This document shows, one piece after another, positions 1 through 11,746 of a stretch of 64,000 nucleotides of DNA. The notes beneath the pieces were generated by a model. It was not told where the DNA came from. It made no database searches and saw only the letters and a program-made list of their open reading frames with translations. Origin of the DNA: Adineta steineri (taxonomy: Eukaryota > Rotifera > Eurotatoria > Adinetida > Adinetidae); contig CAJNOI010000027.1 of the NCBI GenBank assembly GCA_905250115.1, positions 724,918 to 788,917 on the forward strand, in the 5' to 3' direction. A program made the position numbers and the translations under genes. The first letter of the stretch is position 1, and each line of letters begins with the position of its first letter.

Positions 1-3000
1 TTATAGATAAGAGTTTTTTCAAAAAAAAAGAACAAATCAATGTAAAACATATACAATTATTTTTGTTGAAATTTTCAATAAAAAAAAATTCTATAAAAGA
101 AAAAGCTTTTCATTAATATAGATTACCTTGATAAAGGAAAAAAATCAGATGAAATTTATCGATATTTATGTGTGTTTGTTCGTATTTATACCATCATGCA
201 ATACAATCTATAATATTTTTTTTTTCTTTTTCACCTATACATTAACTAACGAATAGAATAATCGTTTAATGTCCGCTGATTGATTAAAGTACATGAAAAA
301 ATAGTAGAATCTCATATAAATTTTGTATTGAATAACATTTCAATGTATGAACAATCTGCAGATAGACTATAGACAATCTTTTAATTAAATATATATTTAT
401 TTAATTTCTATATTATTCAACGAGATATAATATAATAAACTAATTGTAAAGTATACTTATTCCTCGATTATTTTATTTTATTTTATTTTATTTCAAAGTA
501 GGAGTAAAACTTTTAAACTATCTATAAACTGATTATCAACACAAAATAACGTGTTTTTGCTTTTCATTTCGTTCTGTTACACTGGCACGTTGTCTATAAG
601 AGATAAAACCTTACCTTTTATTAATAGTGTGCTAATGTAACAGAATGAAAAAAACTGACTAGTATAAATAAGCAAGCTATTACTTTTTTTTATATCTTTC
701 AACGAAATAACCCGTAAGAGATACACATGAAATACATTTGCATAAATCTAATATTTCTTAATCTTTTGTACTAGATTGAAAAAAGAGAATAAATATATTG
801 AATGAACTATTATTCCATATTTTAAATTCACTCAATCAAGTTATGTTGAGTTTGGATCTATATGTATATCATCTAAATTATCTCGGTTGAGAGATACGTT
901 CTTGATAATAAATTCATATATTTAACGTGATCTATTCCTATTAAGATATATTCTGATATAGCGATTAATTCAAAATTCAATGTAAATAAATTACTCAGAA
1001 TAGACAAAGAAATGAGTTAAGAGAACAAAATATATACGTATATATAAAAATTCAACGAAATTTACTGATAATTTATCACTCTAAATATATATCGTCATGT
1101 TCAATTATTGCTTCTATTCAAAAGCTATTTATGATTAATATTTCATGTTAGCCTTGTTGATCAGTGAGTAACTATATACGACAATATTTTAATTCAAAGT
1201 TTATTATTGTTTTCTTTGTAAATAAAACTCTAGTTAGCGAGTTTTCTTATTTAAATGATTACAAACAAGTCTTAACATATCAAATCCATTGAATTTCGTA
1301 ATTATTTAAATACTCTAAAGTTTAAGATTTCAGCTAGTTAGAATTAAATATAATCATGTATGATAAATGCCAACTGAAAACAATACTTTAGTTAAATTTC
1401 CTAAACGTGATTATTTTTATTATTATTGATAGTTGAATTATTTTTATATATCTGATATATAGAATGGTGATTAATTAACGATACAAACTGCAAAAATTAT
1501 TTTAAAACTAATAGGACAAGGTATAGAATAAAATGAATAAAACTATATAATTTGTTTGCTTATCAAAAGGTTATCAGTACTACATAAGACAAATTCCAAA
1601 GTGATGAATAGACATGAACTAAGATGAAAGAAATTTCAACTAAAATATCTATAATGAGTCATCATATAGTACTATTAGATTATTTTAAACAACTATCTCT
1701 CATATATTGTTATTAATCATGAATAAATAAATAATCATTTTTTTTAATCGTTTCATAAAAATAATAATAGTCGAATAATTTTAATATAAATACAAACAAA
1801 GATTCAACTGAATAGATTTATTTCGAATATAACTTTAAAAGATTAAAGTAAAAAAGTCAACGATTTGTTTCGATTTTTGCTATAGTTGTAGTACAATATT
1901 AATCTAAAATATAACTATAAAATAAACAAATTATTTTTTTCATCTATCATACCACTGCTTAAGAACAACTCCTATAAAAAATATAATAATTCAAATAGTA
2001 ACTCTATTCTAGTTGTATTTTTTCACAGTGATACAATAATCCTATTTTAATTTATATTTATAATTGAAGTCAATTTCTTTCTCTTTATTCGATTTTATTT
2101 GTAAAAGAACTCAAACCGGAAAAATACTATTCTAGTAAAAGAAACTACATTTTTCTACTGTAATAGAAAAATCATTTGTAGATTATATTTATAATTAAAA
2201 TAAATATTTTTTTCTTATTATACTTCGATTATAGTTTAATATCGATAGAAATATTATCTTCAACTGATTATGGTATAATGTGAAAATAACAAAAAAAAAA
2301 GATGTACATGATGTATTGAGATGATATTCTACAAAGTAATACTTTTTATATTCTTTTCCTTCTGGTCAATAATACAATGACATAAGTACTGTCCTTTCTT
2401 TATTTGCCTCTATTATTCGCGTGCATTTTTTGTTATTTATTATTGCTTTTTTATTTGTGTAATTGGTCCTTCGAATATAATTGCAAAGATATAAATTATG
2501 TGACAAGATAAAATAATGATTGATGGACGATATTCTTTCGTTTGTATCTTTCTTTCATTATTCACCTATCCTATTAGATTTTATTTCTTTGCTTTCCTTT
2601 TATATTATTACTTTTTTGCCTCTTTGATTTATATCCACTGTCAATGGACAATAATGAAACCAAATATTCTTCAATGTACAATAAAGAAATATGTTGACGT
2701 AAGCGATACTTAGAAATATATTTATATATATGAAAAACTTCAAATAAAATATACTACATTTGAAAGTTAAAAGTCAATTTTTATGATTATATAGAAATTC
2801 AAATATAATTTTGTTTGTTATATTACATATGAGATTGGTAGGATATACATACGTTTGTTACTTCATAATAACGATAAATCGTTTGAATATCGAAATTTAT
2901 AATGATATCGTATATAAAATCGATTTTAACAGGATTATAAAGGTATTTAGTTCTATGTTCATCATATAATATAATCGAAACAAATTTTAACTCAAAAAAT

Positions 3001-3940
3001 TTATAAGATCTACCAAAAAAATAACAAGTTAAGTATTTAAATGAAGTTTCTTGGGATCTTAATTGAAAAATTACATTAGATACTCTTTAATCAAATAAAG
3101 TATTACTTTTATACTGATTGTTCTTAAGTTAACGAATGCTATCAATTGATTTTTAACGGAATAGAATAGACATTTCATATCTAAAAGAAACATTTTTTTT
3201 CTTCAATAAAACTACACATTTTTAAATAAATAATTCTATATTTTATCGTCAAAAAAAACATCGTATAAACTGGACAATATTATCAGTTAATACTGGAATG
3301 ATATAACTATTTAAATTAATGTAAATAACACAATTTAATTTATCTTAAATACTTTTCTATCGATATTCTTAATTCATATTTATCCTATACTATTTTTTCT
3401 CCAATACACCTTTTTGTATATCTACATGTGCTTTTCTTTTCATATAATTAAGCATAGATATGTCGTTGTCATACTTTTTAATCGTATGTTAATATCACTC
3501 ATACAAGTTGTGGTTAGCTGAAGCAGGTCGTATATAAAAAAAAAATTTATTTTTCGTATTGTCTTATACACTCTTTCATTCATCCATCCAAATAATACAG
3601 TAAGATATTATCTGTTTCAGGCACCTATCATTATCTTTTAAATTATCATTACTGTATATTAAGATACTCTTCTACTTGTTATATATCTACTTTCCTCAAT
3701 CATCTCTCGTTTATTCAAATTCATCTCACTGAACGGTTCAGTGTCCGTTACTACAGCTCAAAAACAAGATGCTATACAATGTATCAAGTTAACGTTTTAT
3801 TTCTGTTGGTCTAAGATAAAAAATAGTCTAAAAACTGCAGCAATGGTATATGCAGTACAAACAATGAATTTTGTGTAGCATATCGTTTTATTCTTTATTT
3901 TTCATCTCTTTTATGTATTTAGTATGTACTTCTTCATACA
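1..3940. other. Gene-free AT-rich region
   Basis: No convincing coding region is visible on either strand. The only open frame over 60 codons (2516-2713, +) is a low-complexity Phe/Tyr/Leu-rich translation of AT-rich DNA with no family resemblance. A short TTTTA microsatellite lies at about 470-495, and an imperfect inverted repeat at 568-650 is listed separately. Otherwise I see homopolymer runs and TA-rich DNA only. Confidence 0.6.
568..650. repeat. Imperfect hairpin, ~21-bp arms
   Basis: The left arm at 568-588 contains GTTCTGTTACACTGGCAC. The right arm at 629-650 contains GTGCTAATGTAACAGAATG, its reverse complement with a few mismatches. The arms are separated by about 40 bases. This could be a remnant of a small inverted-repeat element or a chance palindrome; no target duplication was recognised. 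Confidence 0.4.
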
Positions 3941-3949
3941 AAATCACGA

Positions 3950-4626
3950 CATCCTAAAGACTAAAGTCATGGTAATTATGGTGAAAATGAACAGTATTAT
4001 TTTGATTGATATATATATGACACGTATTTAGTATATTTTTTTTTTGTTAATTCAGGACCACCATAATAGATCTGGACATCTTTTTTTATTACTATTCTTG
4101 ATTTTATTAATTGAATATATTATTGTTCATGGAAGGTCAGCTTAATCGAAGGAAGCCAACAACGCTTAGGACAATGAAAAAAGTTGATATAATGAAGTGG
4201 ATTAAGGTATTTTTTATTTGTCCCTTATTTTGTTTTTTGAGTACATATATTATTATTCATTGAAGGTCATCTTAATCCAACGAAACCAGTAATGGGTACT
4301 ATGGTAAAAATGGAAGTTATTATGAACTGAATTTGGGTATTTCTCTTTATTTTTTTTTATCAAATATATTTATTACGTATTGAAGGTTAGGTTGATCTGA
4401 AGAATCCGACAATGACTATTATGGCGAAAAGAAATGATATTATAAATTAAATTTGCTTATTTTTTCGTTTTCCTGATTTTACTTATTGGGAGTATTAGAA
4501 ATCATTAAGAACCAAGTAATCTGGAAGAATTCAACAATGACTGTAAATTGAATCGCAATAGTTTTTTTTGATTTTATTGATTGAGTACATTTGTTCTTCG
4601 AAGGTCAGATTAATCTGAAGCATTTA
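3950..4626. repeat. Degenerate ~120-bp tandem repeat
   Basis: Five or more diverged copies of a ~120-bp unit run head to tail. Each contains a core like GAAGGTCAGNTTAATCTGAAG, then an AACAATGACTATTATGG-like stretch, then a T-rich spacer with a GAGTACAT-like motif. Cores begin near 4132, 4261, 4381, about 4507 (shortened) and 4600. An earlier partial copy is recognisable near 3960-4010. The array stops exactly where similarity to the methyltransferase 3' end begins. It looks like a decayed minisatellite rather than coding sequence: no frame is shared between copies. Confidence 0.6.
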
Positions 4627-4681
4627 GCAACAACAAATATGTCTACCATCTGAAATTAAACTTTGACTTGAAATAACAAAC
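4627..4681 (+). pseudogene. Relic of the methyltransferase 3' end
   Basis: This stretch matches the last codons, stop and immediate 3' flank of the methyltransferase domain at about 32760-32815 almost base for base. In both places CAACAAC..ATATG is followed by ACCATCTGAAAT, then TTTGACTTG. No other part of that domain remains upstream, where the tandem repeat begins. The following spacer up to 5046 is also alignable by eye with the one after 32815. The relic therefore shows that the segment before the PKS pseudogene derives from a unit with the order methyltransferase then PKS. Confidence 0.7.
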
Positions 4682-5046
4682 TACACGTAAGTGTACTCAC
4701 TATATTTTTTTGCTTACTATGAACAGTACTATTTTGTTCTAGTTTATATTAATATCTCATTTTTGTTTATTAGTTCATAAACAAAAATAGTTTTAGATTC
4801 AAAAGTATAGTATTATCAAATTTGAATTACAACACGCATGAATAATCACATCCATTCGTTCGTTTTTTTTATTAATACAAACTATTAAATGTTAAATAAA
4901 AAACTTAATAATTTAACTTTATTATAGGAAATTAAAGTTAAAAGCTCACCTACAATTTTGACTGATCTGAAAAATTATCATTTTTATTTTAGATATAAAA
5001 CTCTATTCTTTTAATCCAGAAAAAAAATATTTAATCAAGAACACTA

Positions 5047-6520
5047 ATGGCAACTATAAATAATAATAGTACATCATTAGAACCAATAGCTTTAATAGGT
5101 ATATCATGTGAATGTGCAGGTGATATTCATTCACCTAATGATTTATGGGATGCATTAAAAGAAAGTCGTGATGTTGGTAGTACAACACCAATTGATCGAT
5201 TTGATCTTGAATCATTTACTGCTCATATGATTAATATGGATAATAATGAACAACTTCTTCAAAAACTTCTTCGTGCTGGTTATTTTATGTCAAATCAACA
5301 ATGGGATATGTTTGAACCAAGTTTCTTTGATTTATCAGATGCTGAAGCAGGCAGTGTTGATCCATGTCATCGATTACTTATGTTAAAATTTGTTCATTTA
5401 CTTGATGATGCTGGATATAGTATTGACAAAATCAATGGTACAAAAACATCAGTACATATTGGACAATTTTCAACAGATCATGCAATTGCAACAACTCGTA
5501 TGAGACTTGAACATCGATCAAGATTTCATGGACCAAATACATTATTATATAATGCATCAGCACGTTTATCATATCATTTTTATTTACAAGGTTCAAATTT
5601 ATCACTAGATGTTACTTGTTTATCATCTTTAAGAGTTTTACATATGGCTGTACAATATCTTCGTACAAATGAAGCTGATATGACTGTATGTGGTGTCAAT
5701 CATTTAGTGCTGATACTAATGGTTATACTAAGGGTAAAAAGTCGATTGATTAGTTTTCTATTTAGAAATAAATTTGAATTTTCTAGGTGATGATCTTGGT
5801 CTTCTATTATTAAAACAATTGAATGATGCTGAATATGATGGTGATCGTATTTATTGTGTTAGTCGTGATGTACTTAGCGGGTATGATGGAAATGAAGATA
5901 AACAAATATTTTTGTACCATCAGCAGCTGGACAAGGACCCTTATTAGCAAATATTTATTCGCGAAATAATTTTGATACTCGAAAAATATTATTTGTTGAA
6001 GCACATAGTACACAGGTACACTCGTTGGTAATCCAATTGAAGCAAATTACTTAGGCCGATTTTTTAATCGATCAAATCTTGATCCACTATTATTATTAGT
6101 TTCAATTAAAAGTAATTAAGACATACAGAAGGTGCAGCTGGTGTTGCATCACTTATTAAAGTTACTATCTGTTTGTATCATCGTGGTATTACAGCAAATA
6201 TGCAGTTTACTTCATTTAATCCAAAAATAGATGCACAAAAATATAATCTACATATTCTTCAAAATTTTATACCATTTCCAACTCTTCCAAATAATGAAAA
6301 AATAGCTATAGGTGTTAATTCATTTGGAATGGATGGTACAACGACACATGCTATTATTGAAGAATATCAACCAATAAATAAAACATCAATTACAAATGGT
6401 CATATCAATGGATATCACATTAAAAGTAAACAATATTTCACTTTTATTTTTTCAAGTAAGTTCTTAATTTCTTTTCATTAATAAATACTTTATTTCTTCT
6501 TATTTAGCAAAAAAGTCGTC
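5047..6520 (+). pseudogene. PKS pseudogene: ketosynthase (KS) domain
   Basis: It is about 90% similar to the KS at 33570-35143 and has the same start context. The region around the catalytic Cys reads DVTCLSS instead of DVACSSS. A deletion removes about 73 bases after 5703. The HGTGT motif is broken by a 2-bp insertion, and the NLGH motif is lost to a 1-bp deletion that creates a TAA. The C-terminal GVNSFGMDGTTTHAIIEEY stretch (6300-6400) is still readable, with one Gly changed to Asp. This KS cannot be functional as assembled. Confidence 0.85.
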
Positions 6521-6635
6521 AATCTCTTAATCATCAATTAATGATATACATGATGATGATGATCAAGCTTTTTTTCAACGTATATCTCAATAACTTCTTC
6601 TTAAAAGAACTATTAGTTATACACATTCAGCAATC

Positions 6636-7600
6636 TTGATTTTTCTCAGTCATCAACAATCACAAGAACAAATTAATGCTTTTCTTACTGAACAAGCGTC
6701 ACCAGGCTTTTCAATCATATCACGTCCAATAAAATCATTAGCACAAAAAATATGTTTTGTTTTTAATGGACAAGGTCCACAATGGTGGTCTATGGGTAGA
6801 CAATTATATGAAAGTGAACCTTTATTTACTAAATGGATTAATTTAATTGATGGAGAAATGACAAAAATTAATAAGGGTGAATGGAGATTATTAGAAGAAT
6901 TAATTGAAAAGAAAACTGAACAAGAATCTCGTATTAATGATACAAATATTGCTCAATCAACATTATTTGCTATACAAGTTGCATTATCAGTATTACCTGT
7001 TTCATGGAATACATATCCATCATTTATAATATCACATAGTGCTGGTGATCAAGCAGCTGCTTTTGTTGCTGATCGTTTAAGTTTAAAAGAAACTGTTCGT
7101 ATGTTAGCTGTTTGAATGAGTGAAGAAGAAGTAGAAAATAAACTTCTTAAACATATTGAACATTTGGCTTGTATTGCTGTTGTTAATAGTCCTCGTTCAG
7201 TAACAATAAGTGGTGATGAAAAAACTATTGATGAAATACAACAAATACTTTCAATCTCTTATCCTAATGTATTTAAAGCACGTCTTCGTATTGAAAATGC
7301 ATTTCATTCATATCAAATAAATCGATTTGAAACTGAAAAAGAAATGCTTTCATCCTTGAAAGATATTTGAGGACTTCCAATACAAGATCAAAAACAAATA
7401 TTTAATTCGATATGTGCAAAAGCAAAACTTTATTCAAGTGTTACTGATGATAAAATCAATGATAATATACCAGTTGATAGTCCAATGTAAAAGAAGCTGT
7501 TCGATTTTATGATACTATAACATTAATTATAAAGGATGAAGCAGCAAATGTTTTCCTTGAAATTTCACCACATCCGGTTTTAGCAAAATCAATTCGTGAA
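6636..7600 (+). pseudogene. PKS pseudogene: acyltransferase (AT) domain
   Basis: The N-terminal motif VFNGQGPQWWSMGRQLYESEP (6757-6820) is typical of PKS/FAS acyltransferases. The nucleophile elbow, normally GHSxGE, reads SHSAGD at about 7035, so Ser is kept but its Gly and Glu neighbours are not. In-frame stops follow at 7113 and 7368. MSEEEVENK and NAFHSYQ segments (7116-7330) show the second half, including the conserved FHS motif. Confidence 0.8.
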
Positions 7601-7813
7601 TGTTATGAATTAACAAATCAACAACAATCATCACCACCACTTATTCTTCCAACATTAAAACGAAAAGAAGACGAACAAATAACATTACTGACTAGTTTAG
7701 CACAACTTACAACATCATCTCATGTATGGCAACAATATTTTCATACTCGTCAAATTTTATCTACGAAAAATCACGAAGAATATTTTGATAATTTTCCATC
7801 ATATAAATTTCAT

Positions 7814-8760
7814 TTGAGTCCATGTTGGTATGAATCAAAAGATTCATCTATACCACGTTTAGCTAATCGTATACCTATTCATCCATTACTTGGTATTCGT
7901 CAGTTAAATGATCAAACAAGTGCAACATGGAAAAGTCTCATTAATATTAATTTACCACAGCATGCTTTCTTAAAAGATCATAAAATTCAAGATGCAATTC
8001 TTTTCCAGCAGTTGCTTATCTTGAACTTGCAACAGCTGCTTGTCATCAATTACTTTCATCAAAAGATGATGAATAACAACCAACAATTATTGTTGAAGAT
8101 GTTAAATTTGTAAAAGTACTTATTTTGAATGAACAGGAATTAGTTGAAGTATTTATACACAAATAATTATGCCAATGCGTGAATGGTATATTATATTTTG
8201 CAATCAAGATAACCTTAATAAATATTCATTAAATAAATTTACTTTACATGCACAAGGTAAAATTGAAATAGATTCTAAACAACAAAAATCATTAACAATA
8301 CCTAACACATGGTCAACACAAGATATAACAAGTGCTTATGCGCATCTTTCAACACGTGGTTATCAATATGCATGTAGTTTTGAAAAAATAAAAACATAAC
8401 GTGGTACTTCAACTACAATTATATCTCAATTATCAAATGATAATAATAATTGTTCATCTTATTATTTACTGCATCCATATCTAGTTATATTACCAGGTGT
8501 TGAAACAACATTTCTTCCTGTACGTATTCAAAAATTTATTTATTCAAGTAAAACAAAAACAAAGATGAATCGATCAACAAATGTTGAAGTACGTGGAAAG
8601 TATCATGATAATATATGTGGTATAGGCCAAGAAGAAATATATAATCTTAATTTATGGACATTTCCAATGGATAATAAAATCGAAGAACCAATATTTACAT
8701 TTGAAGGTGCTGTTATTCAACAAGTTCAAGGTGCACATTCTGGTCGATGGTCAATGGAAC
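7814..8760 (+). pseudogene. PKS pseudogene: dehydratase (DH) domain
   Basis: HPLLG (7884 onward) and FLKDHKIQDAILF, running in another frame into PAVAYLELATAACHQ (8005-8050), are the N-terminal hot-dog half of a PKS dehydratase; the usual Gly of the HxxxGxxxxP motif is Asp. A frameshift at ~8005 and a stop at ~8398 break it. The second half (8565-8750) includes an FEGAVIQQVQG stretch typical of the end of a DH. Confidence 0.65.
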
Positions 8761-10386
8761 AAATAATTTATGATAAATTAAATCTAACAACTGATTTACC
8801 TAATATTGATCATAAAACATATTTAAATACAATTATAAAAGATTATTGTATGAAAAGAGTATGGACTGATTCACCAATAATAAAAGATATATCAGGTTTA
8901 CTTCCATCACCTAAAAATATTCTTAATAATCAACTTAATTCTATTAGTAATCAGGATTTAATTGAATCAATCGAACCATTTAATGAATTAGCTGCTTATT
9001 ATGCTCATATGGCAATTAAAGATCTTGATTTAAATCATATACATCATCCATTATTCAATGTATGTCGTTCTCTTGCTTCAACTTTATATTCGAAACAAGT
9101 AGTAACATGGCATTCAACACAACTTCGTCTTATTCAATTAATTGAACGTTTTTCTCATTTAAAACCATTTTTAATAACATTGAATAAATATGGTTCACAT
9201 TTCAAAGATATTCTTAGTGGAGAAAAAAATGGATTAGGTATATTTTTTGGTGATGATGAAATTGAACAAATTTTTCATTCGATTTGTCAATATTTACAAT
9301 TACAATATGAACAACAACAAACTAAAGATAATTCATTTCAGAATTGGCGATTATGTATATTTTGGTTAAGTGTTAGTCATTGTTCAGATGTTTTACCTAT
9401 TCTTGATCTTTTTCTTAATTTATCACAACAAACAGGTTTATTAATCGATTTACATTATGCAGATTCTGATCCAGTAGAACTTGCAAATGCTCAACAAACA
9501 TTTAATACACATAGAAATAATTAATCAAAGAAATTTATCTATTATTTATGATGAAACAATTGATTCATATGATAGTAAAATACTTGAAAAAATACCAGTG
9601 GAATCATTTGATATTATATTTTCTTCCAATCTATTTCTAGGAAATCAAGATTTGACAAAAAAAATTCTTTAATTGATCTTCGTCGTTTACTTGTTCCTAC
9701 TGGTCTTCCTTTATTGCTTGAATTAGTTCATATTTCTCATTATTTTCATCTTATTTTTGGTTTTATTGATCAATGGTGGTCATCTTCATCTGATGATGAT
9801 CATGATAATAATCGTGTATTAAATAATATTCAACAATGGACAACATTATTAGAACAAATCCAAAGATTTAATATTATTGAATCAGCATTAAATCAAAATG
9901 AAAATACATTAATTATTAGTCAAAAAACAATATCAAATGATATATTACAAAGACTTGATGAAAGAAAAAATCAATCATGGTTAATATTTACTAAAGATGA
10001 TCAAAATAATAAAGATATTTCATATTCAAAATTCGACATTAAATATTATTTGTTCGGTAATACCAGTTTTATTAACAACTTAGAAACAAATATCAATTAT
10101 TTTTGCATGACAAATTGATTAAATATCATTGAATGAAAATAATGATAATTTCGCATTTAAACAAAATGAAGAACTTATATGTGGAACATTATCACTTATT
10201 CTTCAAACAATTCAAAAATCATCACCACATTTTTATCCATTTGTATATGTTCTTACAGATCATGCTCAATTTAATAATGATTCTTATCTTAATTTAATTG
10301 CATCACCATTTATTGGTCTTGCACGAAGTTTAATAACTGAATATGAACGACATCGATTAAAACTTATTGATCTTCAATATCATTAA
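8760..10386 (+). pseudogene. PKS pseudogene: vestigial methyltransferase and KR structural region
   Basis: The frame holds 63-319 codons at a time (8565-9524, 9481-9672, 9714-10118, 10129-10386). An IEPFNELAAYYAHMA segment and an LIDLHYADSDPVELANAQQTF segment occupy the place of a PKS C-methyltransferase, but no glycine-rich SAM loop is visible. The last piece, with FVYVLTDHAQF and SPFIGLARSLITEYE, resembles the structural (pseudo) half of a ketoreductase. Several frame breaks separate the pieces. Confidence 0.55.
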
Positions 10387-10424
10387 ATAATAAATTAATA
10401 TTTATTTATACTTTAATAGAATAT

Positions 10425-11492
10425 ATGATTAATTCAAGATACTCAACTAATACTTATGAAGTTGTTCTTCGTCTTAATGATACAAATCAAAATCAAGTTC
10501 AACATTTAACATGGCATTATGAAATGTTACAAAATAGTGATGAAGAAGAGAAATCTAAATTCGAACAAATTTCTATTATTCCTAAACGAGATGCTGATCA
10601 AGAATTATTTCGTCTTTGTGTACCACAATCTCGTTTTCTATCTGAATTAACATGGATTGAAGAAGATAGTGAAAAAGAATTATTACCATCAGATATCGTA
10701 GAAGTTCGTGTTCATTGTGTTGGTATTAATTTTCGTGATGTACTCAAATCACGTAGTCTTTATCCACATACGCGTCCTTTTGCACAATCTGATGAAAATC
10801 AACCAAAACTTGATCGAGATACAGAACCAGATTCAGATTTTGTTGGTACTATTATACGTGCATGTCCTACAACAACTAATTTTCAAGTTGGTGATCATGT
10901 TGTAGGTGTTACTGGTGATGGTGCATATCATTCTCATATTATGATTAATTCACAACTTATAATACGTATTCCATCTGATTCTCCTCTTACCGATGAACAA
11001 TTATGTGGTATGCCAACTCCACTTTTAACAGTTATCTATTCTCTTAAATATCGTGTTCATTTGCAAGCTGGTCAAACTGTTCTTATTCATGCTGCAACAG
11101 GTGCTGCAGGTCAAATGTGTATTCAATATTGTCAATATATTGGTGCTCGTGTTATTGCTACAGCTGGAACTGGAGAAAAACGAGATTTTCTTCGTGAATA
11201 TTATGGTATTGAACATGTATTTAATAGTCGAGATACTTCTTTCGTTAATAATATACGTGAAATTCTTCCACAAGGTGTTGATGTTATTGTTAATTCATTA
11301 TCAGGCAATTTACTCAAAGAATCAATTAAATTATTAGAATATCACGGTAATTTTGTTGAATGGGGCAAACGAGATATTTATCATAATAATAATTTATCAA
11401 TGTTTCAATTACGATCAGATTGTAGTTTTCATGCGATTGATTTTATTTCACTAGCTGATCATCTCTATCATCTCTTATTCGTCTTATGTTAG
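10425..11492 (+). pseudogene. PKS pseudogene: enoylreductase (ER) domain
   Basis: A 355-codon open stretch encodes a medium-chain dehydrogenase-type ER. It shows VGINFRDVLKSRS, DFVGTI, GDHVVGV, the NADPH-binding segment HAATGAAGQMCIQYC and the GVDVIVNSLSGNLLKES segment. This is the best preserved part of the decayed PKS. The domain would reduce enoyl intermediates using NADPH. The reading frame breaks just after FHAIDFISLADH. Confidence 0.8.
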
Positions 11493-11746
11493 AAGAAGCG
11501 AATGATTTATTTGCTCAACGTAAATTACGTGCTGTTGAACCAACAGTTAGTTATGAACCATCTCAAGTAATAGAAGCATTATTAAGATGTAATAGTGGTC
11601 AAGTTATGGGTAAAACTATTTCTCGTATGACTTCATCTGATCAATTATGAAATATTAACAAAATCAATCAAATAATTTATTAAAAGGTAATCATCATATT
11701 TTATATTTTCATTTTTTCTTAATCAATAGTTGTAAGTGATAATACA

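Noticed and set aside
2516-2713. 65-codon open frame on the plus strand
   Set aside because: Low-complexity Phe/Tyr/Leu translation of AT-rich DNA; no domain, no splice partners, no neighbour support.
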